Of a stretch of DNA of 64,000 nt, positions 53,709 to 63,928 are shown piece after piece; position 1 is the stretch's first letter; each line of letters starts with the position of its first letter. The DNA comes from JBQDBK01 sp052090825 (GTDB taxonomy: Bacteria > Bacillota > Clostridia > Tissierellales > Peptoniphilaceae): contig JBQDBK010000002.1 in NCBI GenBank assembly GCA_052090825.1, forward strand, positions 115,718 to 179,717, written 5' to 3'. Position numbers and translations under genes: made by a program. Under the pieces are notes generated by a model. It ran no database searches. It saw nothing but the letters and a program-made list of their open reading frames with translations, and was not told the origin of the DNA.

Positions 53709-54407
53709 ATGTCAGTTTATTTAGCGGAAGTAATAGGAACGATGATATTAATATTTTTTGGGGTAGGAGTCAATGCTTCAGTAAATTTGAATAAGTCGTA
53801 TTCAAAGGGTGCTGGTTGGGTAGCTGTAACTTTTGGATGGGCTCTTGGAGTAACATTAGGTATTTATGCAGTAGGGAACATAAGCGGGGCTCATATAAAT
53901 CCAGCAGTAACAATAGCCAATGCCTTCGTAGGAGATATGGAGTGGAGTTTAGTTCCAGGCTATATAATTGGACAAATGATAGGAGCAATTTTAGGTTGTA
54001 TTTTAGTGTATTTAATTTATGCTCCGCATTGGAAAGAAACAGAAGAAGATAAGTTAGGAATTTTTGCTACTGGACCTGCAATAGATAGTCCGATATTAAA
54101 TGTTATATCAGAAGCAGTCGGAACATTTATTTTAGTTTTTGTTATTTATTTAATTAACAATAATCCTATAAGTGATGGACTTGTACCTATAGCTATTGGA
54201 CTATTAATTTTAGGATTAGGTATTTCAGCTGGAGGAGCAACAGGTTATGCGATTAATCCGGCAAGAGATTTAGGCCCTAGAATAGCTTATATGTTCTTAC
54301 CAATAGGTGGAGTTAAAAATGGTAATTGGAAATATGCTTGGGTTCCAATAGTTGGACCTATAATTGGCGGTATATTAGGCGCGGTAGTTTTTAAAGCTTT
54401 ATTTTAA
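53709..54407 (+). CDS. glpF: Glycerol uptake facilitator
   Basis: The 232-residue aquaglyceroporin starts at ATG 53709 after AAGGGGG. An in-frame codon at 53688 is upstream of this site. Two NPA boxes line the pore (SGAHINPAVTIA and GYAINPARDLGPR). The Asp after the second box (NPARD) marks a glycerol-conducting member. Six helices fit the MIP family. It admits glycerol by diffusion, which GlpK then traps. Confidence 0.95.
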   Translation: MSVYLAEVIGTMILIFFGVGVNASVNLNKSYSKGAGWVAVTFGWALGVTLGIYAVGNISGAHINPAVTIANAFVGDMEWSLVPGYIIGQMIGAILGCILVYLIYAPHWKETEEDKLGIFATGPAIDSPILNVISEAVGTFILVFVIYLINNNPISDGLVPIAIGLLILGLGISAGGATGYAINPARDLGPRIAYMFLPIGGVKNGNWKYAWVPIVGPIIGGILGAVVFKALF

Positions 54408-55922
<1,515 letters not shown>

Positions 55923-55923
55923 C

Positions 55924-55952
55924 TAGACATTTATTCTTCATTGTACTATAAT
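55924..55952 (+). promoter_or_regulatory. Promoter of the glycerol-3-phosphate oxidation operon
   Basis: TAGACA (55924-55929) and TATAAT (55947-55952) have a 17-base spacer, directly after the glpK stop. Confidence 0.75.
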
Positions 55953-55980
55953 AGTAGATATAAATTAAATAATTGTTAGT

Positions 55981-56036
55981 TTTTGAATTTTAGAGTATAT
56001 AGATCCGATTCAATTTGGATTTGTATGCTCTTTTTT
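55981..56036 (+). promoter_or_regulatory. Second GlpP-responsive leader terminator
   Basis: TTTTGAATTTTAGAGTATA, almost identical to the glpF leader, precedes and overlaps a terminator pairing AGAGTATA and AGATCC with GGAT and TATGCTCT before a T run. The ribosome site of the glpA-like gene follows at once. Confidence 0.78.
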
Positions 56037-56049
56037 AAATGGAGGTAAT

Positions 56050-57483
56050 ATGTACGATATAATTATAATAGGTGGAGGAGTTATAGGGACTTCAATAGCC
56101 AGGACTTTGTCTAAATATAATAATAAGATAGCCTTGCTTGAAAAAAATGTTGAAGTTTGTCAAGAAACTACTAAGGCTAATTCTGCTATAATCCATGGGG
56201 GTTATGATTGTGAACCTAATACATTAAAGGCGGAATTAAACGTAAAAGGGAATGCAATGTTTCCAAAACTTAGCAGGGAGTTAGGTTTTACTTTTAATAA
56301 AATAGGATCGCTAGTATTGGCTTTTGACGAAGAAGAAATGAAAGAGGTAAGGAATTTATACGAAAGAGGAAAGAAAAATAAAGTTAAATCTCTTGAAATA
56401 GTTGATGCAAAAAGAGTAAAAGAGCTTGAACCAAAGGTAGCAGATAATGTAAAAGGAGCACTTTATTGTGCTGATGCTGGGGTAGTAGATCCTTTTAACT
56501 TAACTTATGCAATGATAGAAAATGCTATAAGTAATGGAGTAGAATTATTTACCGAGACTAGAGTTGAAGCTTTAGAAAAAAAAGATGATTATATATTAGT
56601 AAAAACAAATAAAGGTGATTATAAAACTAAGTATCTTGTAAATGCTGCAGGTCTTTATTCTGATGATGTGGCAAAAATGGCTGGAGATGATGATTTTAAA
56701 ATAATACCTACAAAGGGAGTATACAGGTTATTAGATAAAACAAAATCCGATTATATTCATACAGTTTTATTCCAAACTCCTACTGAAAAAGGAAAAGGCG
56801 TTTTAGTAACAGCAACTTATGATGGAAACACTATGATTGGACCAACTTCTGATAAAATAAATAGTGTGGAAGATACTACAACAGAAAGTGAATCTTTAGA
56901 GTATATAGATAAAACAGCTAAGAAATCAGTTCCTAGTTTAAATTTAAAGAAAACAATACGTGTATTTACTGGAGTAAGAGCTAAGCCTGATACTGGGGAC
57001 TTTATGATATATCCTTCTAAAAATATGAAGGGATTAATTCATTGTGGAGGAATAGAATCTCCTGGCTTAGCATCTTCACCAGCTATAGCAGAATATGTTG
57101 AAAACTTATTAATAGAAGAAGGTATGAGCGTAGATAAAAATGAGAATTATAATCCTGAAAGAAAAGCTATACCACGTATATCTCAACTTTCGAATGAAGA
57201 GAAAGAAAAGAAGCTACAAGAAAATCCTAAATATGGGAAAATAATTTGTAGATGTGAAACTGTTTCTGAAGCTGAAATAATAGAGGCTATTAATAGGCCG
57301 GCTGGAGCAAAAACTGTAGATGGTGTAAAGAGAAGAGTGAGAGCTGGAATGGGAAGATGTCAAGGAGCATTTTGTGGACCTCGAGTATTAGAAATACTTT
57401 CAAGAGAGTTAAATGTAGAAGCTACAGATATAAAAAAAGACTTATCGGGCTCTGAGATAGTAAATAGATATTTAAAGAAATAG
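56050..57483 (+). CDS. glpA: Glycerol-3-phosphate dehydrogenase-like FAD oxidoreductase with BFD-type [2Fe-2S] domain
   Basis: This 477-residue flavoprotein has FAD motif IIIGGGVIGTSIARTLSKYN and the DAO/GlpA-type core (IIHGGYDCEPNTLKAELNVK, GVRAKPDTGDFMIYPS). Its C-terminal BFD-like domain has four Cys ligands (IICRCETVSEAEII and GRCQGAFCGP). It should oxidise glycerol-3-phosphate to dihydroxyacetone phosphate and pass electrons on. The order glpA-like, FAD/NAD oxidoreductase, DUF1667 is the clostridial counterpart of GlpABC. AGGAGGT-like site GGAGGT precedes the ATG. Confidence 0.88.
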   Translation: MYDIIIIGGGVIGTSIARTLSKYNNKIALLEKNVEVCQETTKANSAIIHGGYDCEPNTLKAELNVKGNAMFPKLSRELGFTFNKIGSLVLAFDEEEMKEVRNLYERGKKNKVKSLEIVDAKRVKELEPKVADNVKGALYCADAGVVDPFNLTYAMIENAISNGVELFTETRVEALEKKDDYILVKTNKGDYKTKYLVNAAGLYSDDVAKMAGDDDFKIIPTKGVYRLLDKTKSDYIHTVLFQTPTEKGKGVLVTATYDGNTMIGPTSDKINSVEDTTTESESLEYIDKTAKKSVPSLNLKKTIRVFTGVRAKPDTGDFMIYPSKNMKGLIHCGGIESPGLASSPAIAEYVENLLIEEGMSVDKNENYNPERKAIPRISQLSNEEKEKKLQENPKYGKIICRCETVSEAEIIEAINRPAGAKTVDGVKRRVRAGMGRCQGAFCGPRVLEILSRELNVEATDIKKDLSGSEIVNRYLKK

Positions 57484-57495
57484 GGGGCTCAAAGT

Positions 57496-58752
57496 ATGTT
57501 AAATTATGATTTAGTCGTTATAGGGGGTGGCCCAGCAGGCTTGGCAGCTGCTATAGAGGCTAAGAAAAATGGTATAGATTCAATATTAATAATTGAAAGA
57601 GATAGAGAACTAGGAGGAATTCTTAATCAATGTATTCATAATGGTTTTGGTTTACATGAATTCAAAGAAGAATTGACTGGTCCTGAATATGCTCAAAGAT
57701 TTATAGAAGAAGCAAAAAAATTAAATATAGAGTATTTATTAAATACTATGGTAATTGAATTGAATGAAGACAAAGAAATAGTTGCTTTAAGTGATGATGG
57801 ACTAGTAATGATTAAAGCAAAAGCAGTCGTTTTGTCAATGGGTTGTAGAGAAAGAACAGCTGGTTCAATAGCTATAAATGGATATAGGCCTTCTGGAGTC
57901 TATACTGCTGGAATGGCACAAAGATTAATTAATATGGAAGGTTTAATGGTAGGCAAAGAGGTTGTCATATATGGTTCTGGAGACATTGGTCTTATAATGG
58001 CTAGAAGGATGACTCTAGAAGGCGCTAAAGTAAAATGCGTTGTAGAAGTTGCCCCACAATCAAGTGGTTTAAATAGAAATATAGCCCAATGTTTAGATGA
58101 TTATGACATACCTTTATATCTTAGCCATAATATAAATAAAATTCATGGCAAAAATAGAGTTGAAGGTGTGACGATATGTAAGGTTGACGAAAAGTGGAAG
58201 CCTATAGAAGGAACAGAAGAATACATTTCCTGTGATACTCTTTTATTATCAATTGGTTTGATTCCTGAAAACGAGTTGTCTTTGAATGCTGGTATTGAAA
58301 TAAATCAAGCAACGAATGGACCTAAGGTTAAATCAAATATGGAAACAAGCATACCAGGAATTTTTAGTTGTGGTAATGTATTACATGTCCATGACATTGT
58401 TGATTTTGTAACAAAAGAGAGTAGAGTGGCTGGGAAAAATGCTGCTAAATATATTCAAGGTAAAAATAAAGTTGAAGAAAAGCTAGTAGAAACTGTTGCT
58501 GGTAATGGAATCTCTTATGTTATACCAAACTATATAATTACAGATAGTAAAGATGGTGCAAATTTATTTTTTAGATCAAGGAGACCATATAAAAATGTTC
58601 AACTTTTAGTTAAGTCGGGAGATAATATTATAAAAAGTAGAAAACTTAAGGTTATAATACCATCTGAAATGACTAATATTCCTTTAAAGACTGAAGAAAT
58701 AGAAGGACTAGAAGGTTCTATAGAAGTAGAGTTGGAGGAAATAAATGGCTAA
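57496..58752 (+). CDS. Pyridine nucleotide-disulfide-type FAD oxidoreductase of the glycerol-3-phosphate module
   Basis: This 418-residue protein has an N-terminal FAD motif VIGGGPAGLAAAIEAKKNG, a CxxR-type segment SMGCRERTAGSI, an NAD(P)-binding motif VIYGSGDIGLIMARRM and a second FAD motif IPGIFSCGNVLHVHDIVD. It probably takes electrons from the GlpA-like partner and reduces NAD(P) or another acceptor. It lies 12 bases after the first gene and overlaps the DUF1667 gene by eight. Confidence 0.88.
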   Translation: MLNYDLVVIGGGPAGLAAAIEAKKNGIDSILIIERDRELGGILNQCIHNGFGLHEFKEELTGPEYAQRFIEEAKKLNIEYLLNTMVIELNEDKEIVALSDDGLVMIKAKAVVLSMGCRERTAGSIAINGYRPSGVYTAGMAQRLINMEGLMVGKEVVIYGSGDIGLIMARRMTLEGAKVKCVVEVAPQSSGLNRNIAQCLDDYDIPLYLSHNINKIHGKNRVEGVTICKVDEKWKPIEGTEEYISCDTLLLSIGLIPENELSLNAGIEINQATNGPKVKSNMETSIPGIFSCGNVLHVHDIVDFVTKESRVAGKNAAKYIQGKNKVEEKLVETVAGNGISYVIPNYIITDSKDGANLFFRSRRPYKNVQLLVKSGDNIIKSRKLKVIIPSEMTNIPLKTEEIEGLEGSIEVELEEING

Positions 58753-59116
58753 GAAAAAAGAATTTATTTGTATAGTTTGCCCTATGGGTTGTAATTTAAC
58801 AGTTGAAGAAGTTGATGGAGATTATGTAGTAAGTGGTAACTCCTGTAAAAGAGGAGAAGTTTATGGAAAACAAGAAATGATAGACCCTAGACGACATATT
58901 TCTTCAACTGTAAGAGTGAAAAATGGATTTTTAAATTTAGTTCCAGTAAAAACTAAAGATCAAATACCTAAAAAATTAATATTTGATGTTATGAAAGAAA
59001 TTAATAAAGTAGAAGTTGAAGCTCCAATTAAAATGGGAGATGTTTTAATAGAGAATGTATTAAATACAGGAGTGGATATTGTATCGGCAAGAGATATAAA
59101 TAGAATAGAAAATTAA
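58745..59116 (+). CDS. DUF1667-domain protein of the glycerol-3-phosphate module
   Basis: This 123-residue protein begins FICIVCPMGCNLTVEEVDGD and continues SGNSCKRGEVYGKQEMIDPR. The Cys pattern (CxxxxxC, C) is like the metal-cluster binding part of molybdopterin oxidoreductases and is typical of DUF1667. Such proteins follow the two flavoproteins in many anaerobes and are thought to be a small electron-transfer or anchoring subunit. GGAGG precedes the ATG. A strong terminator follows. Confidence 0.9.
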   Translation: MAKKKEFICIVCPMGCNLTVEEVDGDYVVSGNSCKRGEVYGKQEMIDPRRHISSTVRVKNGFLNLVPVKTKDQIPKKLIFDVMKEINKVEVEAPIKMGDVLIENVLNTGVDIVSARDINRIEN

Positions 59117-59146
59117 AAAATAAGGCTTAAGCCTTATTTTTTAATT
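59111..59146 (+). terminator. Terminator of the glycerol-3-phosphate oxidation operon
   Basis: A 16-base perfect stem (AATTAAAAAATAAGGC and complement) around TTAA overlaps the stop codon. Confidence 0.9.
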
Positions 59147-59353
59147 TTGGTAAATAAAAGTATAAACTATTAAGTTAAAAAACTAGACTAGTAAATGAAA
59201 TTAATATAGTAAAGTAAACGAAATGAGAAAATATATTTCTGTAGAAAAATGATTGAATTATAAATATTAATTATATAAAAAATAAAAAGATTATCTTTTT
59301 AAACTAATATGTGATATAGTAGGTTGTATTGGTAAAATAAAGTTAAGTGTAAG

Positions 59354-59381
59354 TTACAATATCGTAATTTACATATTGTAA
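59354..59381 (+). promoter_or_regulatory. Palindrome in the helicase leader
   Basis: TTACAATAT and ATATTGTAA are perfect complements around CGTAATTTAC, which itself contains GTAA/TTAC. It ends ten bases before the ribosome site GGAAG of the helicase gene. It may be an operator or an RNA hairpin that controls translation. The rest of 59147-59406 shows no other structure. Confidence 0.5.
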
Positions 59382-59406
59382 AAGAAAAGGAAGTATAAAA
59401 GAATTA

Positions 59407-61080
59407 ATGACATTAAAAAATTATGAAAATTGTAACTTATCGAAAGAAATAATAGATGCTATAGATGATATGGGATTTGAAGAACTATCTCCTATACAAC
59501 AACAAGCTATACCTTATTTAATGGATGGCTTTGATGTTATAGGCCAAGCTCAGACAGGGACTGGTAAAACTGCAGCTTTTGGTATACCTATAATTGAGAA
59601 AGTGGATACCCAAGATAAGACTGTCCAAGCTATAGTACTATGTCCTACTAGAGAATTGTCTATACAAGTGGCAGAGGAAATTAGTAAATTAGCAAAATAT
59701 AAAACTGGTTTAAAGATTCTTCCTATTTATGGTGGGCAACCAATAGATAGACAAATAAAAGCTTTAAAAAAGGGTGTACAAGTTGTTATAGGAACACCTG
59801 GAAGAGTGATAGATCATATCAAAAGAAAAACCTTAAAAACGAATAATATTAAAATGTTTGTTTTAGATGAAGCGGATGAAATGTTTGATATGGGATTTAG
59901 AGATGATATAGAGCTTATTTTAAAGGACGTTCCTGAAAATAGGCAATCTTTATTTTTCTCAGCAACCATGGCCAAGGCCATCTTAAATTTTGCTAGAAAG
60001 TATCAAAATGATCCCAAAATAGTAAAAGTAGTTAATAAAGAAATGACTGTACCAAAGGTAAATCAATATTACTATGATTTAAAACCCCATATGAAATTGG
60101 AAATATTATCTAGAGTTTTAGATATTATAAATCCTAAGTTAACGGTGGTTTTTTGTAATACAAAAAGAATGGTAGATGAATTGACTAGTGAATTACAAGC
60201 TAGAGGAATTTTTGCAGATGGATTACACGGGGATTTGAAACAAGCTCAAAGAGATGTAGTAATGAATAAGTTCAGAAAAGGAACTATTGAAATTCTAGTT
60301 GCAACAGATGTAGCAGCTAGGGGAATAGATGTAGATGATGTAGATTTAGTAGTCAATTATGATATGCCTCAAGATTGTGAATATTATGTTCATAGGATAG
60401 GTAGGACAGCAAGAGCTGGTAGAACTGGAACTGCTATTAGTTTTGTTACCAATAGAGATTTTAATATTTTAAGAGACGTGCAAAAATATACTAAGACTAA
60501 AATTGATAGAAAATCTCTGCCTACATTAAAAGATTTAGAAGAAAACAAAACTTCTAAAGTATTAGAAACTTTAAGAAAAAGTCTAGAAAGCAAAGATTTA
60601 AAAGAAGAATCAGATATAATATCTATACTTGTTTCAGAAGAATATAATTTAGAAAATATTGCAGCAGCTTGTTTAAAGTTATATATGAAAGCAGCCAAGC
60701 TTAATTCTCATTCTGAAATTGACTATATAGATAATAATAAATCTTTTAAAAATTCTAAAGATGGAAAAAGAAATTCAAGGTCTAATAGAGATAGAAGTAG
60801 TAAAAATAATAATAAAAAATCTTTTGGGAAAATGAAAAATTCAACTAAGATTTTTGTTAATACTGGAAAAAACAAAGGTGTTAGTGAAAGGCATATAGTT
60901 TCTGCCCTATGCAAAGATGCTGGCATTGATTCTAAGGATATTGGCAATATAGGAGTTTATGATAAATTTACTTTTGTTGAAATAAATAGTAATCATGCAG
61001 ATAAAGCGGTTAAAAATTTAAATGGTAAACATATTAAAGGTTCTAAAGTAAATGTTGAAATAGCAAAGCCTGTAGAATAA
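59407..61080 (+). CDS. DEAD-box RNA helicase with DbpA-type RNA-binding domain
   Basis: This 557-residue helicase has the Q motif (GFEELSPIQQQAIP), motif I AQTGTGKT, Ia PTRELSIQ, II DEADEMFDMGF, III SAT, and motifs IV-VI ending YVHRIGRTARAGRTG. After a helical linker and a low-complexity Asn/Lys/Ser/Arg stretch (about 440-475), it ends in a DbpA-type RRM (TKIFVNTGKNKGVSERHIVS and onward). It resembles CshA/DeaD proteins that act in ribosome assembly, mRNA decay and cold adaptation. Family is certain, but the exact orthology is not. Confidence 0.93.
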   Translation: MTLKNYENCNLSKEIIDAIDDMGFEELSPIQQQAIPYLMDGFDVIGQAQTGTGKTAAFGIPIIEKVDTQDKTVQAIVLCPTRELSIQVAEEISKLAKYKTGLKILPIYGGQPIDRQIKALKKGVQVVIGTPGRVIDHIKRKTLKTNNIKMFVLDEADEMFDMGFRDDIELILKDVPENRQSLFFSATMAKAILNFARKYQNDPKIVKVVNKEMTVPKVNQYYYDLKPHMKLEILSRVLDIINPKLTVVFCNTKRMVDELTSELQARGIFADGLHGDLKQAQRDVVMNKFRKGTIEILVATDVAARGIDVDDVDLVVNYDMPQDCEYYVHRIGRTARAGRTGTAISFVTNRDFNILRDVQKYTKTKIDRKSLPTLKDLEENKTSKVLETLRKSLESKDLKEESDIISILVSEEYNLENIAAACLKLYMKAAKLNSHSEIDYIDNNKSFKNSKDGKRNSRSNRDRSSKNNNKKSFGKMKNSTKIFVNTGKNKGVSERHIVSALCKDAGIDSKDIGNIGVYDKFTFVEINSNHADKAVKNLNGKHIKGSKVNVEIAKPVE

Positions 61081-61110
61081 AAAAATCTTCTTATGAAGAT
61101 TTTTTTTATT
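61081..61110 (+). terminator. Terminator after the helicase gene
   Basis: The stem AAAAATCTTC / GAAGATTTTT has a TTAT loop and further T residues. Confidence 0.88.
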
Positions 61111-61208
61111 AAAAGGAATATAAATGAATTGAAAAGGTTATCATTTATATAGTATAATTATACTTATAATAATCTATTTATAAATTTTCATAAGTGTGGA
61201 GGCAAACT

Positions 61209-62129
61209 TTGGAAGAAATATTAAAAAAAGCATATGAATATGGAACTTTCTATTTTGATTATGGTAAAGTTGCAGACTATATACCAGAATTGGCAAAAGA
61301 AAATAAATATAGGGCAGGGGCTGCTATAATAGACAAAGATGGTGAAATAAATGAAATAGGAGATTGTAATCACAGGTTTACCATGCAAAGTATAGTCAAG
61401 GTTATATTATATTTATGTGTATTAGAAAACTATGATCTAGAATATGTAAAAACTTTTGTCGGAGTAAAACCATCAGCTAAACCCTTTAACTCAATTATTG
61501 AATTAGAGCTAAGTGATAAAAATATTCCGGTTAACCCTTTTATAAATGCAGGAGCTATAGTAACAACAGATTTATTGTATAAAAAATATGGTGAAGATAC
61601 ATTTAATTACATATTAAATAAGGCTAAGTTATTACTGGGAAATAATAATTTAACTTATAGTAAAGAAATATTTGAATCAGAAAAAAAGAGTGCTTATGCA
61701 AACAAAGCTTTAACTTACATGATGGTAGGAAGCGGAATAATACCAGGAGATACAAATATAGAGAATATGTTAGATGTATATTTTAAATCATGTTCTATAT
61801 TAGTAAATGTAAAAGAGTTAGCGAGATTAAGTTTTATATTATCTAGAGAAGGGAAAGATTTAGATGGTAATGAGCTTGTTCTAGATTACTATACAAGAAT
61901 TATAAGAACAATTATGGCAACATGTGGAACTTATGACTATTCTGGAGACTTTGCTGTTAGAATTGGACTACCTGCTAAAAGTGGAGTTGGTGGGGGAATA
62001 ATAACTGCTTCACAAGCAGGATATGGTATAGCAACCTATAGCCCTGGCTTAGACTCTCATGGGAATAGTTATGTGGGAACAAGGATGTTAGAAGTTATAT
62101 CTACAGAAATGAATTTAAATATATATTGA
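61209..62129 (+). CDS. glsA: Glutaminase
   Basis: The 306-residue protein starts at TTG 61209, six bases after GGAGG. A GTG at 61194 would place the ribosome site inside the gene. It hydrolyses glutamine to glutamate and ammonia. It has the serine-dependent beta-lactamase-like fold: MQSIVKV (Ser-x-x-Lys), NPFINAGAIVTTDL, and AKSGVGGGIITA. It pairs with the symporter gene 46 bases downstream, as in the Bacillus glsA-glnT pair, so it may feed on imported glutamine. Confidence 0.94.
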   Translation: MEEILKKAYEYGTFYFDYGKVADYIPELAKENKYRAGAAIIDKDGEINEIGDCNHRFTMQSIVKVILYLCVLENYDLEYVKTFVGVKPSAKPFNSIIELELSDKNIPVNPFINAGAIVTTDLLYKKYGEDTFNYILNKAKLLLGNNNLTYSKEIFESEKKSAYANKALTYMMVGSGIIPGDTNIENMLDVYFKSCSILVNVKELARLSFILSREGKDLDGNELVLDYYTRIIRTIMATCGTYDYSGDFAVRIGLPAKSGVGGGIITASQAGYGIATYSPGLDSHGNSYVGTRMLEVISTEMNLNIY

Positions 62130-62175
62130 GATGAAATTATATATAGATTATTAAGTAAAAAAGGAGGAAATACTA

Positions 62176-63600
62176 ATGAAAGAAATGATGGTAGAAATTA
62201 ATAAATTAATAAAACCCATAATAGGAGTTTTATATTATCCTATATTAATAGTTTTATTATTAGGAGCGGGGATTTATTTTACTTTGAGGACCAAGGGTAT
62301 ACAATTTAAATTGTTTAAAGAATCTATTAATGTAGTTATGGAAAAACCTGATAGAGAAGGGGCAGTTTCATCGTTTCAAGCTTTAATGGTTTCAACTGCT
62401 TCTAGAGTAGGAACTGGGAATATAGTAGGTGTATCTAGTGCGCTTTGTCTAGGCGGATATGGTGCTATATTTTGGATGTGGGTTGTTGCCTTAATAGGTG
62501 GTGCTTCGGCATTTATTGAATCTACACTAGCCCAAATATATAAAAAAAAGGATAGTGAAGGTAATAGTTATGGGGGACCATCATATTATATAGAAAATGC
62601 TTTAAAAAGTAGAACTTTAGGTGTTATTTTTGCTGTTTGCTTAATACTTACATATGCAGTTGGATTTAATATGCTAGCAGCATATAATTTACAAACTAGC
62701 TTTAAAGTTTATGAATTTTATAATCCTGATATGACTCCGCAAATAGTAGGTGGGATATTAGCTTTAATAACAGGATATTGTCTAATGGGTGGTGGCAAGA
62801 GAATAATAAAATTCACTTCCATCTTAGTACCTATAATGGGTATAATCTATGTATTAATTGCAATAATAATGATAATAGTAAATTTTTCTTATATGCCAAC
62901 TGTATTTTCTAAAATATTTACAGATGCTTTTGATTTTCAAGCTATTTTTGGAGGTATTGCTGGATCTAGTTTAATGTATGGTATAAAAAGAGGTTTATAT
63001 TCAAATGAGGCAGGTATAGGATCTGCTCCTAATGCTGCTGCTTCGGCGGATGTAAGTCATCCCGCAAAACAAGGCTTAGTACAGATGTTATCTGTATTTA
63101 TAGACACTATTTTAATATGTAGTGCGACAGCTTTTATGTGTGTAAGCTCTGGAATAGAACCGACAGAAGCCTTAGATGGAGCACCATATGTTCAAGCAGC
63201 CCTATCTACTTTTATGGGATCTTTTGGACATTATTTTATAACATTTGCTTTAATGTTATTTGCCTTTACAACTTTAATAGGTAATTTATATTATGTAGAT
63301 AATAATCTCACCTATATTAATGGTAAACTTCCAAGTAAAAAATTTATGATAATCTATAGAATTATTGCTGTATTTATAATATTTATAGGTACAGTACAAA
63401 ATGCAGATCTTGCTTGGAATATTGCAGATCTTTTAATGGGACTTATGGCTTTAATTAACTTACCAGCCATAGTAATTTTAAGTGGTATTGCTATAAAAGC
63501 GTTAAAAGATTATATTAGCCAGAAAAAACAAAATAAGAATCCAGTTTTTATTGCTAAGAGCATTGGTTTAGATGAGTCAAAATTAGATTATTGGAAATAA
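62176..63600 (+). CDS. Sodium:alanine/glutamine symporter (AGCS family)
   Basis: This 474-residue protein has about 11 helices. AGCS signatures include SSFQALMVSTASRVGTGNIV, ESTLAQIYKKKDSEGNSYGG, then GPSYYIENAL and GIKRGLYSNEAGIGSAPNAAAS. The family imports alanine, glycine or glutamine with Na+. Its operon with glutaminase favours glutamine. AAAGGAGG precedes the ATG. A terminator lies at the stop codon. Confidence 0.92.
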   Translation: MKEMMVEINKLIKPIIGVLYYPILIVLLLGAGIYFTLRTKGIQFKLFKESINVVMEKPDREGAVSSFQALMVSTASRVGTGNIVGVSSALCLGGYGAIFWMWVVALIGGASAFIESTLAQIYKKKDSEGNSYGGPSYYIENALKSRTLGVIFAVCLILTYAVGFNMLAAYNLQTSFKVYEFYNPDMTPQIVGGILALITGYCLMGGGKRIIKFTSILVPIMGIIYVLIAIIMIIVNFSYMPTVFSKIFTDAFDFQAIFGGIAGSSLMYGIKRGLYSNEAGIGSAPNAAASADVSHPAKQGLVQMLSVFIDTILICSATAFMCVSSGIEPTEALDGAPYVQAALSTFMGSFGHYFITFALMLFAFTTLIGNLYYVDNNLTYINGKLPSKKFMIIYRIIAVFIIFIGTVQNADLAWNIADLLMGLMALINLPAIVILSGIAIKALKDYISQKKQNKNPVFIAKSIGLDESKLDYWK

Positions 63601-63631
63601 TAAAAGTGGCATATATGCCACTTTTATTATT
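63596..63631 (+). terminator. Terminator after the symporter gene
   Basis: A near-perfect stem (core AATAAAAGTGGCATA / TATGCCACTTTTATT) with T-rich end overlaps the stop codon. Confidence 0.88.
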
Positions 63632-63762
63632 AAGTATAAAATTTTTAAGATTATATGGAATAAAATTAATAAATATGATATATTAGTTTAGTCGCAATTA
63701 GTCGCAAATTAAATTTGTTTGTAAAAAATATTTATCAAATAAAAAATATTATAAATTTAATA

Positions 63763-63791
63763 TTGACAATTAATAGAAATTACTTTATACT
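63763..63791 (+). promoter_or_regulatory. Promoter of the tRNA cluster
   Basis: TTGACA (63763-63768) and TATACT (63786-63791) have a 17-base spacer, 39 bases before the first tRNA. Confidence 0.8.
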
Positions 63792-63829
63792 AAATAAAGT
63801 AATGTGAAGTTACAAACCGACTAAATGTT

Positions 63830-63920
63830 GGAGAAATACTCAAGTGGCTGAAGAGGCTCCCCTGCTAAGGGAGTAGGGCTCATTAGGGTCGCGAGGGTTC
63901 AAATCCCTCTTTCTCCGCCA
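63830..63920 (+). tRNA. tRNA-Ser (anticodon GCT)
   Basis: The 91-base gene folds as a class II tRNA. The acceptor stem is GGAGAAA / TTTCTCC with GCCA encoded at the 3' end. The anticodon arm is CTCCC-CTGCTAA-GGGAG with anticodon GCT, followed by a long variable arm, and the T arm is GAGGG-TTCAAAT-CCCTC. It reads AGC and AGU codons. Confidence 0.96.
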
Positions 63921-63928
63921 AATGGTGA

